Counted from the first letter of the stretch, positions 43,296 to 52,505 are shown. The stretch is 64,000 bases of DNA from Methylobacterium sp. 17Sr1-1 (GCF_003173775.1 NZ_CP029552.1:4591001-4655000), one strand, 5' to 3'. Numbers and translations: made by a program. The notes: generated by a model not told the origin, from the letters alone.

Positions 43296-44710
43296 CTACG
43301 GCCTTGACGGAAATGGTTCGGCGTCTGTGAGTTGGGCGTCTTTGCGGTTCAGCGAGGACAACCGATGCGAGGCTTTGGATCGGGCGACGTACGCACCGAG
43401 GCCCGGGGGGCGTGGCTGTTTGAGCGGATCGTCACCACCGGCAGCGTGGTGCTGAGCACGGTGGGCGGCAGCGAAGCCGGTACGGCGGCCGCCCATCGCT
43501 ACCTTTCCTCGCCCTGCGCTGACTGGCAGGGCATCCTGCAGGCTTTTGCAGCCCGCACGGCCCAGGCCTGCGCCGGGCGTCCGATCGTGGCCGTCCAGGA
43601 CACGAGCGAGATCAACTTCACCCCAGCTGCTGCTGGCCGCCATGGCCTGGGGCCGGCCGGCAACGGCCGCAATCCCGGCTTCTTCCTGCACCCGGTCATC
43701 GCCGTCGATGCCGAGGACGAGGCGGTGCTGGGCTTGGTCGACGCCCAGCTCTGGACCCGCGCCGCCCGCCAGACGGCGCCACGTCACCGGCGGCCAGTCG
43801 AGGACAAGGAGAGCCAGCGCTGGATCACCGGAGCGGCCGCTGCCGCGACGGCTTTGGCCGACACGGCCCGGAGCTTGATCGTGGTCGCCGACCAGGAGGG
43901 CGACATCTACAGCCACTTCGCCCGTCGGCCCGCGGGCAGCGATCTTCTGGTGCGGGCACGCCATGACCGGCCACTGGTTGAAGGGGCAGCCTTCAGGACA
44001 AGGCGTCATGGCCCGTCGCGACAACCGGCACCGTGGAGGTGCCGGCTCGCCCTGGGGTGCCGGCCCGCATCGCCAAGGTGAGGCTGCAGGCCGGACCGGT
44101 CGAGGTGGTCCGTCCCTCCGGCCCAGGCGCCCGCGAGCCGGCCAGCCTGAGGCTGCATGGCGTCTGCGTGCAGGAACTCGAGCCGCCTGTGGGCGTGACG
44201 CCCTTGTGCTGGCGGCTTCTGACGACGCGGGCGGTGCCGGATGCCGCCGCCGCGCAGGACATGGTGCGGCTGTACCGGTTGAGGTGGCGGATCGAGGAGG
44301 TGTTCCGCGCTCTCAAGCGCGACGGGCTCGGCCTGGACGAGACACAGGTGCGGGTGCCAGACAAGCTGTTCCGGCTGAGTGCCTTGGCGCTGGGAGCCGC
44401 CGTGCGGATCCTGCAGTTGGTCGATGCCCGCGACGGCAGCCGACGACCGATGCAGGACGTTCTGGATAAGGCGGCTCTGCCAGTGGTCGCGGAACTGGGG
44501 CGGGCCTGCGAGGGCAGCACGGACCGCCTGCGCAACCCTCACCCCGTCGGCAACCTGAGCTGGTTAGAGTGGATCGTGGCCCGCCACGGCGGCTGGAACG
44601 CTCCCAACTCGCCACCCGGTCCCAAGGTCGTCGCGCGCGGATGGGAGCGCTTCTCGGCCATGCTCGCCGGTGCCCTCCTCGCGAGAGACTCACTTCCGTC
44701 AAGGCCGTAG
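43296..44710 (+). mobile_element. IS4-family insertion sequence, 1415 bases
   Basis: Terminal inverted repeats CTACGGCCTTGACGGAA (43296-43312) and TTCCGTCAAGGCCGTAG (44694-44710) are identical over 17 bases. The flanking 10 bases CCCACACGGG occur at both ends (43286-43295 and 44711-44720), a target-site duplication of the size usual for IS4. It carries one transposase gene, split by a frameshift. The intact duplication means insertion without later rearrangement. Confidence 0.93.
43365..44710 (+). pseudogene. IS4-family transposase, single-base frameshift
   Basis: DDE transposase, about 448 aa if restored. Asp candidates lie in VAVQDTSEINF and VVADQEGDIYS. The YREK signature is complete in YRLRWRIEEVFRALK (Y-x2-R-x3-E-x6-K). 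The first frame runs to LVRARHDRPLVEG and breaks at the G run 43983-43986. Reading one base back gives the expected GSLQDKASWPVATTGTVEVPARPG and continues to the end. The stop TAG at 44708 lies inside the right inverted repeat. The ATG at 43365 (GAGGA upstream) is the likely start. Confidence 0.85.
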
Positions 44711-44738
44711 CCCACACGGGAGAGGGGTAGGGGCGATT

Positions 44739-44849
44739 GAAGATCGCGCAGGGTGGCTCGGCCTCAGGAAAAATCGCCGAACGTCGAGCTGCACAGCTCG
44801 ACGGTTCAGGATCATTGCGGCAGCCGAGCCACCCTCACGCGGGATCTTC
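44739..44849. repeat. Nested inverted repeat
   Basis: Outer arms GAAGATC / GATCTTC, middle arms AGGGTGGCTCGGC (44750-44762) / GCCGAGCCACCCT (44823-44835), inner perfect hairpin CGTCGAGCTG-CA-CAGCTCGACG (44782-44103 region, that is 44782-44803). The whole 111 bases could fold into one long stem. Confidence 0.75.
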
Positions 44850-44860
44850 GATCCCCACGG

Positions 44861-44936
44861 CCCCTCTCCCACACCTTGCAGCGATACCGGGCAAGGATCT
44901 CTGGCAAGCCCGGCATCGCCTGGAGAGGGGAGACGC
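44861..44936. repeat. CCCTCTCC repeat with 13-base insertion
   Basis: Reverse complement of the unit at 14531-14600. Between CCGGGCAA and GCCCGG it has an extra GGATCTCTGGCAA, which looks like a duplication of GGCAA with new sequence. It otherwise matches closely. Confidence 0.7.
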
Positions 44937-45077
44937 GCCATCTCTTTTCCCCGGACGATCCCTCCTCAACCCTGCGTCAATCCGAAGTCGGTCGGCCGAT
45001 CGATTGCGCCCGGCGGGAATCGTCCCATATCGCCGGGAGCCGAGGGCCCGTCCGCGCCCGGCGCCGGACGGACCGAC

Positions 45078-46421
45078 ATGACCGCAGACCCGACGCCAAG
45101 TCCCTCGGCCCGCCGGCCGCTCCTCGCGCGGCTCGGCTCGTTGCGGCTCGACCCCATCCGGCTCGGTCCCCTCCGCGGCCGCACCCGGCTCACCGCCGCG
45201 GGGGCGGCGCTGCTGCTGCTCGTCGGGTCCGCCAACGGGCTGCTGCTGGCCTGGCAGAGCAGCGTCCAGCACCGCATCACCCACACGCTGTCGGTCGACC
45301 GGACCCTGATGCAGGTGCTGGCCGACCTCCTCGACAGCGAGACCGGGCAGCGCGGCTACCTCCTGACGGGCGATCCGGCCTTCCTGGTGCCCTACACCGC
45401 CGGGCAGGCCCGGATCGCCGCGGAGCTGCCGGTGCTGGAAGCCGAGCTGCGCAGCGCCCCGACCCAGGAGGCCCGCCTGCGCGCGTTGCGCCCCGCCATC
45501 GCCCGCAAGTTCACCGAGCTCGACCGGACGCTCGCCCTCGACCGCGCCGGCGACCGCGACGGGGCGCTGGCCCTGGTGCGGGCCGGCGAGGGCAAGGCGG
45601 AGATGGACGAGATCCGCCGGATCATCGAGACGATGCGCGCCCAGGAGGACGACCTGCTGGTCGGCTACCAGCAGCACGCCCACCGGATCGAGGCGATGGT
45701 CGGGATCGGCAGCGTCGTGTCGGTCGGCATCATGGCGCTGCTCGCTGTCCTGGCCCTGCGCGAGGCGACGCGGCGGGCCGCCCTGTCGCGCTTCCTGCCC
45801 GCCGAGCTGGCGCCGCTCTTGGAGCGCGGCGGCAGCATGGAGCGGGGCGGCGGCCTGCGGCTCGGCGAGCGGCGGCACGCGGCCATCGCCTTCGTCGACA
45901 TGCGCGGATCCACCACGATCGCCGAGCGGGCCGATCCCGAGACGGTGGCGATCCTGGTCACGGGGTTCCGCCGCTGCGTCGCCCAGGCCGCCCGGGAGAC
46001 CGGCGGCGTGATCGACAAGTTCATGGGCGACGGCGCGCTCGTGGTGTTCGGCGTGCCGGAGGCGCGGAGGGACGCCGCCGCCCAGGCCCTCGCCTTCGCG
46101 GGCAGGCTGGAGGCCCTGGTGGCCGAGTGGAACGCGGGATCGGGCGAGCCCCCGGTGCGCATCGGCATCGGGGTGCATTGCGGCGAGGTGTTCGTCGGCG
46201 TGGTTGGCGACGACGACCGGCTCGAATTCACCGTGCTCGGCGACGCGGTCAACGTCGCGGCCCGGCTCGAACAGGCGACCAAGACCTTCGGGGCCACCAC
46301 GCTCGTGTCGCAGGCCGCGCTCGATGCGAGCCGGACCTCCGGGACGGGGTGGCACGAGGTCAGCCGCCAGCCCCTGCGCGGCCGGCAGGAAGCCTTCCCG
46401 ATCTACGGCCGGGCCGCCTGA
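45078..46421 (+). CDS. CHASE3-domain class III adenylate/guanylate cyclase
   Basis: 447 aa inner-membrane protein. TM1 (about 38-60), CHASE3 sensor (65-200; LLDSETGQRGYLLTGDPAFL), TM2 (206-227), then a cyclase domain (265-440). Catalytic residues look complete: metal Asp274 (FVDMRGST) and Asp318 (KFMGDGALVVFG), Lys314, and Asn392/Arg396 (GDAVNVAARLE). It should make cAMP or cGMP after sensing an extracytoplasmic cue. The ATG at 45078 was chosen; the frame opens upstream through repeat DNA. A Crp/Fnr protein is encoded far off at 62 kb. Confidence 0.9.
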   Translation: MTADPTPSPSARRPLLARLGSLRLDPIRLGPLRGRTRLTAAGAALLLLVGSANGLLLAWQSSVQHRITHTLSVDRTLMQVLADLLDSETGQRGYLLTGDPAFLVPYTAGQARIAAELPVLEAELRSAPTQEARLRALRPAIARKFTELDRTLALDRAGDRDGALALVRAGEGKAEMDEIRRIIETMRAQEDDLLVGYQQHAHRIEAMVGIGSVVSVGIMALLAVLALREATRRAALSRFLPAELAPLLERGGSMERGGGLRLGERRHAAIAFVDMRGSTTIAERADPETVAILVTGFRRCVAQAARETGGVIDKFMGDGALVVFGVPEARRDAAAQALAFAGRLEALVAEWNAGSGEPPVRIGIGVHCGEVFVGVVGDDDRLEFTVLGDAVNVAARLEQATKTFGATTLVSQAALDASRTSGTGWHEVSRQPLRGRQEAFPIYGRAA

Positions 46422-46491
46422 GGCACGCCTCGAGACGAGGAGGAGGGCCGAAAACGGCGCGGGACGGGGTAGCGGTCCCGGCCGGGCTCTG

Positions 46492-46725
46492 CTATCGCAG
46501 CCGCCCCGGCCGGGTCGGCTCGAAGACGATCCGGCGGTGGAAGGCGCACCAGCTCTTGCCGTCCTGCACCGGCGCACCGCAGCAGACCGCACGGTCGTTC
46601 GGTTCGCCGATGATGAACTTGCACACGAAGGCGCCCGACTGGGCGAACGGAACCCGGAGGCTCGGAGAGGGCTCCTCGACGGTGTCTGCGGTCACGATAT
46701 GCGACATGCGCACGAGCTGGTTCAT
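46492..46725 (-). CDS. Small protein with GcrA-like C-terminal zinc motif
   Basis: 77 aa. The C-terminal half (FVCKFIIGEPNDRAVCCGAPVQDGKSWCAFHRRIVFEPTRP) follows the pattern of the GcrA C-terminal domain: C-x-(F/W)-x-IG-(D/E)-P, CCGAP, SWCxFHRRIVF. Three or four Cys plus His could bind zinc. The N-terminal HTH of GcrA is absent. GcrA binds sigma-70 and methylated promoters in the cell cycle, so this could be a truncated relative or a sigma-interaction module. Start at Met 46725 or 46707. Homology is judged by eye. Confidence 0.55.
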   Translation of the reverse strand: MNQLVRMSHIVTADTVEEPSPSLRVPFAQSGAFVCKFIIGEPNDRAVCCGAPVQDGKSWCAFHRRIVFEPTRPGRLR

Positions 46726-47057
46726 CGGGTACTGACTCGCTGGCCTTCCGTCACCCTCGACCAGAAGGGCGCCGGGCCGGTTCGTGGCGGGCAGGTCCGT
46801 CGCCGGATTCTCCACCCCATGGGATCCGCCCCCTCGAGACCCGTGCGCACACGCGTCGCTCAAGGGCAGCGGTGATCGTATGAATTTGGGGTTGCGTCTC
46901 GCAGAACGCAAGCCCCCTAAGCATTTACGCGTGGTTTTCGACAGCCGCGAGGGTGTCCGCGCCGGCTCCGGCCCATCCTCGCGGCGTCATCGACTTGCCA
47001 TCCACGTGCCCTATCCTTGAGTGATCCCCGCCACCGCGCGCTTGCCCCGAGGCCGCC
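46726..47057. other. Divergent gap, 332 bases
   Basis: Lies between the GcrA-like gene and pit. One small open frame (46880-47020, MNLGLRLAERKPPKHLRVVF..., 46 codons) has slightly lower GC but no clear ribosome site or family. No repeat copy is recognised. Confidence 0.4.
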
Positions 47058-48704
47058 ATGACCGACGCCGCCCTCGCCCCCGATCGCGCCGGCGCGGCGC
47101 ATGGTCACGCCCGCTCCGGGCCGCGCCTCGACCACCGGCTGCACCCGGCGGCCATGGCCGGGTTCCTCGCCGTGCTGGCGGCGGGCCTCGCCTATGGCGG
47201 CTACAACCTCGTCGCCGACATGCACCGGGCCGGCCAGCCGCCGCTCGCCATCGGGGCCTTCGCGCTGCTCGGCCTCGCCCTGGTGATCGCCCTCGCCTTC
47301 GAGTTCGTGAACGGCTTCCACGACACCGCCAACGCGGTGGCGACCGTGATCTACACCCACGCGATGCCGCCCGTCGTCGCGGTGGTCTGGTCGGGCGCGT
47401 TCAACTTCCTCGGCGTCATGGCCTCGACCGGCGCGGTGGCCTACAGCGTCGTGACGCTGCTGCCGGTGGAGCTGATCCTCCAGGTCGGCTCGGGGGCGGG
47501 CTACGCGATGATCTTCGCGCTGCTCCTCGCGGCGATCGTGTGGAATCTCGGCACCTGGGCGCTCGGCCTGCCGAACTCCTCCTCGCACGCGCTGATCGGC
47601 TCGGTGATCGGGGTCGGCCTCGCCAACCAGCTGATGGCACCCGACCACGCCGCCTCCGGCGTCGCCTGGGGGCAGGCGCTGAGCGTGCTCGAATCGCTGC
47701 TGTTCAGCCCCCTCGTCGGCTTCGTCTGCGCCGCGGGCCTGCTCTTCGCGCTCAAGCGCCTGGTGCGCCGGCCCGACCTCTACCGCGCGCCCGAGGGCGA
47801 GGCGCCGCCGCCGCTCTGGATCCGTGGCCTCCTGATCCTGACCTGCACCGGCGTGTCCTTCGCCCATGGCGGCAACGACGGCCAGAAGGGCATGGGGCTG
47901 ATCATGCTGATCCTGATCGGCGCCGCCCCGACGGCCTACGCGCTCAACCGCACCATGCCGGATTCGAGCACGCCCGCCTTCGTGGAGGGCTCGCAAGCCG
48001 CGAGCCGGGTGTTCCGCGACCACGCCGCCTCCGCCGCCGTGCCCGACGCCGCCGGAACCCGCGCCCGGATCGGGGAGGCCCTGAAGGCGCAGGCGCCGGG
48101 GAAGGCCCTCGCGGCGCCCGACGGCCTCGCGGCGCTGGCCGGCCTCGCGGACGACATCGCCGCCGAGGTGCAGAATTACGGCGCCATCCGGCACGTGCCG
48201 GCGGCGGCGACGCAGAACCTGCGCAACGACATGTACCTCGCCGGCGACGCGGTGCGGCTCCTCACCGGCGAGCACTCGCCCTTCTCCGAGCCCGAGAAGA
48301 AGACCCTCAAGGACTACCAGCGCACCCTCGACGACGGCACCCGCTACATCCCGACCTGGGTCAAGGTCGTGGTCGCCCTGGCGCTCGGCCTCGGCACGAT
48401 GGTGGGCTGGAAGCGGATCGTCGTCACGGTCGGCGAGCGCATCGGCAAGCAGCACCTGACCTACGCGCAAGGCGCGTCGGCGGAAGCGGTCGCCGCCGGC
48501 ACGATCGGGCTCGCCGAGGCCTAAGGGATGCCGGTCTCGACCACCCACATCCTGTCGAGCGGCGTCGCCGGCACGATGTGGGCCAACGGCACCGGCCTGC
48601 AGATGGCGACGGTGCGCAACCTGGCGCTCGCCTGGATCCTGACCCTGCCGGCGGCGATCGCGCTGGCGGGCGCGCTGTACTGGGGCTTGCGGCACGTGTT
48701 CTGA
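47058..48704 (+). pseudogene. pit: Inorganic phosphate transporter PiT, split by an in-frame stop
   Basis: Low-affinity phosphate permease. The first 488 codons hold the N-terminal signature GFHDTANAVATV (near residue 85), SFAHGGNDGQKGMG (near 270) and a hydrophilic loop. The frame stops at TAA 48522-48524 after GTIGLAEA. The same frame then continues [16 protein letters not shown] through a final TM ([20 protein letters not shown]) to TGA at 48704. The conserved residue here is usually aromatic (Y), so TAC to TAA fits. An ATG at 48528 could restart a 58 aa tail. Function is probably lost or depends on readthrough/reinitiation. Confidence 0.8.
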
Positions 48705-48787
48705 GGACACGCACCCTGGCAACCCGGCCCGCAGGCGTGTAACCGCGTCGAGCGGGCGCTTTTTTCGGCCCGCGCCAGGGACCCGCC

Positions 48788-49801
48788 ATGCGCTTCCTCG
48801 TGACAGGCACGGCCGGCTTCATCGGCTTCCATCTCGCCCGGCGCCTGCTCCGGGCCGGCCACGAGGTCGTGGGGGTCGACGGGCTGACCGACTACTACGA
48901 CGTCGCCCTCAAGCAGGCCCGGCTGGCGCAGCTCGCGACCCTGCCCGGCTTCTCGTCCCACGCCTTCATGCTGGAGGAGCCCGGCACCTTCATGGCGCTG
49001 ATGGCCGAGGCGCGGCCGGAGGTGGTGGTGCATCTCGCCGCGCAAGCCGGGGTGCGCTACAGCCTGGAGCACCCGGAGGCCTACGTGTCGGGCAACATGG
49101 TGGGGACCTTCCAGGTGCTGGAGGGCTGCCGGGCGCATCCGGTGCGCCACCTGCTCTTCGCCTCGACCTCCTCGGCCTATGGCGGCAACAAGGCGGTGCC
49201 GTTCCGCGAGACCGACCGGGCGGTGTGGCCGCTCACCATCTACGCCGCCTCGAAGCTCGCCGGCGAGGCGATGGCGCATTCCTACGCCCACCTCTGGAAG
49301 ATCCCCACCACCGCGTTCCGGTTCTTCACCGTCTACGGGCCCTGGGGCCGGCCCGACATGGCGCTCTTCCTGTTCACCCGGAAAATCCTGGCGGGCGAGC
49401 CGATCGACGTCTACGACCACGGCAGGGCGGTGCGCGACTTCACCTATATCGACGACCTCGTCGAGAGCATCAGTCGGCTGATCGACGCCCCCCCTCCCCT
49501 GCCCGGCGCCGCCCCGGTCTCGGCGGCCGACACCCTGAGCCCCGTCGCGCCCTACCGGATGGTCAATATCGGCGGCGGCCGGCCGGTGAGCGTCTCGGCG
49601 ATGCTCGGCGCCCTGGAGCAGGCCCTCGGCCGGACGGCCCAGCGCCACCTGCGCGACCTGCCGCCCGGCGACGTCGAGCGGACGGAAGCGAGCCCCGACC
49701 TCCTGCGCGACCTCGTCGGCTACGTGCCGGCGACGCCGCTCGACACCGGCATCCCGGCCTTCGTCGCCTGGTACCGGGAGCATTACGGCACGGGAGCGTG
49801 A
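48788..49801 (+). CDS. NAD-dependent sugar-nucleotide epimerase (UDP-glucuronate 4-epimerase type)
   Basis: 337 aa extended SDR. GTAGFIGFHLAR (7-18) binds NAD, catalytic Tyr-x3-Lys lies in YAASKLAGE near 151, and VYGPWGRPDMALFLFTRKILAGEPIDVYDHG is characteristic of the UDP-glucuronate 4-epimerase group. It would supply UDP-galacturonate for surface polysaccharide. The ATG at 48788 starts MRFLVTGTAGFIG. No glycosyltransferase genes are adjacent. Confidence 0.9.
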   Translation: MRFLVTGTAGFIGFHLARRLLRAGHEVVGVDGLTDYYDVALKQARLAQLATLPGFSSHAFMLEEPGTFMALMAEARPEVVVHLAAQAGVRYSLEHPEAYVSGNMVGTFQVLEGCRAHPVRHLLFASTSSAYGGNKAVPFRETDRAVWPLTIYAASKLAGEAMAHSYAHLWKIPTTAFRFFTVYGPWGRPDMALFLFTRKILAGEPIDVYDHGRAVRDFTYIDDLVESISRLIDAPPPLPGAAPVSAADTLSPVAPYRMVNIGGGRPVSVSAMLGALEQALGRTAQRHLRDLPPGDVERTEASPDLLRDLVGYVPATPLDTGIPAFVAWYREHYGTGA

Positions 49802-49860
49802 GAGGAGCCCGGTCAAATCACCGGCTTGCCAGGGCGGCCGCGACAGTGCTCAATCCTCCC

Positions 49861-51114
49861 ATGCCCCGCAGCCTCGATCCCGAGACCGTGCCCGTTCCCG
49901 ACGCGGCGCCGCGCCAGACCCGGCGCTACGCCCAGAAGCGCGACGCGATCCTCCATGCCGCCGCCGCCCTGATCAACGAGGCCGGGGTGAAGGGCACGAC
50001 GCTCGCCGACGTCGCCCGCAGCGTCGGGCTGATGACGAACAGCGTGACCTACTATTACCGCCGCAAGGAGGACCTGGCGGCGGCCTGCTTCCTGCACACG
50101 ATCGGCGTGCTCGATGGCCTGGCGGCGCGGGCGGAGGCGGCGCCCGACGGGCCGGCGCGGCTCGCCCTCCTCCTCGACCTGATGGTCGCCCATCGGGCCG
50201 CGATGGCGGCGGGCGAGGAGCCGGACCTCGCGGTGCTCCACGACGTGCGGGCGCTGCCCGCCCCCCAGGCCGAGAGCGTGTTCTCGGCCTACAACGCGCT
50301 GTTTCGCCGCCTGCGCGGCCTGTTCGACGAGGCCGGCCTCGACCGGCCGGACCGCAACGCCCGCACCCACCTGCTGCTCTCGGTGATCCACTCGACCCGG
50401 CTGTGGATCCACCGCTACGAGCCGCGGGACTACGCCCGGGCCGGCGCCCGGATGACCGACCTCCTCACGCGCGGCCTCGCCGCGCCGGGCTTACGCTGGC
50501 ACCCCGCCCTCCTGCCCGAGCAGGCGCCGCCGGAGGAGAGCGAGGTCTCGCCGGAGGCCTTTTTGCGCGCCGCCACGATCCTCATCAACCAGCAGGGCTA
50601 TCGCGGCGCCTCGGTGGAGAAGATTTCGGGCCTCCTCAAGGTCACCAAGGGCTCATTCTACCATCACAACGACAACAAGGACGACCTCGTCGCCAATTGC
50701 TTCGCCCGCAGCTTCGCGCAGATCCGGGCGGTGCAGGACGCGGCGGATGCCAACGGCGGCAGCGGCTGGGACCGGATCTGCACCGCGTCGGCCACGCTGG
50801 TGCGCAGCCAGCTCGGCCCCGGCGGTCCCTTGCTGCGCGTCACCGCCTTCAGCGCCCTGCCGGAGGCCCTGCGCACCGAGACCCGGCGCACCATGAACCG
50901 CCTGACCGAGCGCTTCGGCTTCTGCCTCGTCGACGGCATGGCCGACGGCTCGGTGCGCCCGCACGATGCCGGCATCGCCGCCCAGCTCGTCTCCAGCATG
51001 GTCAACGCGGCGGCCGAGCTGCCGGCCTGGGTGCCGGGGGTGACGCCGGACAATGCGGCGGATCTCTATGCGAGGCCGCTGTTCCTGGGGTTGTTCGCGC
51101 CGCCGGCACGCTAG
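49861..51114 (+). CDS. Tandem TetR-family transcriptional regulator (two TetR modules)
   Basis: 417 aa, about twice the usual TetR length. Module 1: HTH KRDAILHAAAALINEAGVKGTTLADVARSVGLMTNSVTYYYRRKEDLA (about 26-73) plus a helical domain. Module 2: HTH AATILINQQGYRGASVEKISGLLKVTKGSFYHHNDNKDDLVANCF (about 236-282) plus its own helical domain. Both HTHs look complete. Such a fusion could bind DNA as a pseudo-tetramer. No ribosome-site evidence decides the ATG at 49861, but it sits 59 bases after the epimerase stop. Confidence 0.88.
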   Translation: MPRSLDPETVPVPDAAPRQTRRYAQKRDAILHAAAALINEAGVKGTTLADVARSVGLMTNSVTYYYRRKEDLAAACFLHTIGVLDGLAARAEAAPDGPARLALLLDLMVAHRAAMAAGEEPDLAVLHDVRALPAPQAESVFSAYNALFRRLRGLFDEAGLDRPDRNARTHLLLSVIHSTRLWIHRYEPRDYARAGARMTDLLTRGLAAPGLRWHPALLPEQAPPEESEVSPEAFLRAATILINQQGYRGASVEKISGLLKVTKGSFYHHNDNKDDLVANCFARSFAQIRAVQDAADANGGSGWDRICTASATLVRSQLGPGGPLLRVTAFSALPEALRTETRRTMNRLTERFGFCLVDGMADGSVRPHDAGIAAQLVSSMVNAAAELPAWVPGVTPDNAADLYARPLFLGLFAPPAR

Positions 51115-51268
51115 GGCCCGACCCGATCAGCTTGACCATGGGCGAGGGACTGCCTTCAGCCCATGGCCGAGGCTGACTGGCGTCACGCCGGACAATCCCT
51201 TCGAATATGGTCGCCGTCGACGCGACGTCCATTGATGGCCGGTTTGGGGGATAGGTAAGGCGAGAGAC

Positions 51269-52444
51269 ATGGCCATCGAGATCGCGAAGCTCAGGTCCGA
51301 GACGCCAGGCGTCGCTCACCGCATCCACCTCAACAATGCTGGCGCCGGGCTGATGCCGCAGCCTGTGCTCGACGCCATGGTCGGCCATCTCACCCGCGAA
51401 GCCGAGATCGGGGGGTACGAGGCGGCCGGGGAGGCAGCCCCCCAGCTCGATGGCGTTTATGACAGCGTGGCGCGATTGCTCGGGGCGGATCGCGACGAGA
51501 TCGCGCTCGCCGAGAATGCGACGGTCGCTTGGCAGCTCGCGTTCTACGCCATCGCCTTCCAGCCGGGCGACCGGATCCTGACGGCCCGGGCGGAATACGC
51601 CGCGAACTACGTCGCTTTCCTTCAGGTCGCGAAGCGAACCGGGGCGGTCATCGAGATTGTCCCCGATGACGGGGACGGCGTGCTCGACCCCGAAGCCCTC
51701 GAACGCATGATCGACGGGCGCGTCAAGCTCATCGCGATCACCTGGGTGCCGACGAACGGCGGCCTGCGCAATCCCGCCGCGGCGGTCGGACGGATCGCGC
51801 GCCGGCACGGCGTGACCTATCTGCTCGATGCCTGCCAGGCCGTCGGCCAAATGCCGACGCGGGTCGATGAACTCGGATGCGACGTGCTGGCCGCGACGGG
51901 CCGCAAGTTCCTGCGTGGCCCGCGCGGCACGGGATTCCTCTACGTCCGGCGCGAGCTGATGCGGAGTCTGGAACCGCCGATGCTCGACCATTTCGCGGCG
52001 CCCTGGGTTGCTCCGGACCGCTACGAACTGCGACCTGACGCGCGACGCTTCGAGACGTGGGAAAACAACTACGCTGCCCGGCTCGGGCTCGGCCGTGCGG
52101 TGGATTACGCCCTGGAGGTCGGTCTCGATGTGATCGAGGCGCGCTGCCGCGATCTGTCAGCGAGACTGCGCGACGGCCTGAGAGCCGTTTCCGGTGTCAG
52201 GGTCTACGACCTGGGACGCGATCCGGCTGCCATCGTGACGTTCTCGGTCGAGAACCGCGGCGCGGACGGCGTCAAAGCGAAGCTCGCCCTCTCGGGCATC
52301 AATGTGAGTGTCTCCAACCCCTCCAGCACTCTCCTGGACGCCGAAGCTCGGAAGCTTCCTTCGCTCGTGCGGGCATCTCCACACTACTATAATACTGAAG
52401 ATGAGATCGATCATCTTGTCTCAGTCATGAGCACGCTGAGGTAG
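51269..52444 (+). CDS. Class V aminotransferase (isopenicillin-N-epimerase-like)
   Basis: 391 aa PLP enzyme. Conserved pieces: HLNNAGAGLMPQPV, ENATVAWQLAFYAI, YLLDACQAVGQMP and the PLP-lysine in AATGRKFLRGPRGTGFLYV (near residue 213). Relatives include cysteine desulfurase-like, isopenicillin N epimerase-like and EgtE-like proteins; the reaction here is unknown. Codon use is less GC-biased than the neighbours, most visibly in its last 70 bases. That suggests horizontal acquisition. AAGGCGAGAG precedes the ATG at 51269. Confidence 0.85.
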   Translation: MAIEIAKLRSETPGVAHRIHLNNAGAGLMPQPVLDAMVGHLTREAEIGGYEAAGEAAPQLDGVYDSVARLLGADRDEIALAENATVAWQLAFYAIAFQPGDRILTARAEYAANYVAFLQVAKRTGAVIEIVPDDGDGVLDPEALERMIDGRVKLIAITWVPTNGGLRNPAAAVGRIARRHGVTYLLDACQAVGQMPTRVDELGCDVLAATGRKFLRGPRGTGFLYVRRELMRSLEPPMLDHFAAPWVAPDRYELRPDARRFETWENNYAARLGLGRAVDYALEVGLDVIEARCRDLSARLRDGLRAVSGVRVYDLGRDPAAIVTFSVENRGADGVKAKLALSGINVSVSNPSSTLLDAEARKLPSLVRASPHYYNTEDEIDHLVSVMSTLR

Positions 52445-52505
52445 CAGGACATTCGACTCAACGGATGAGCCGTCTGCCGTCCACCTTCAGCGGCCCCTCG
52501 CGCGG

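Larger units (their letters stand above)
44711..45077. other. IS4-cyclase gap, 367 bases, repeat-rich
   Basis: Contains the rest of the interrupted repeat, a nested inverted repeat at 44739-44849 and another CTCTCC repeat at 44861-44936. The last 140 bases before the cyclase gene hold no recognised signal. Confidence 0.6.

Noticed and set aside
46880..47020. 46-codon open frame between the GcrA-like gene and pit
   Set aside because: No family, weak start context; kept only as a note in the gap entry.
51160..51210. Direct repeat ACGCCGGACAAT shared with the end of the tandem TetR gene
   Set aside because: Only 12 bases, in coding and non-coding contexts without a second feature; consistent with chance.
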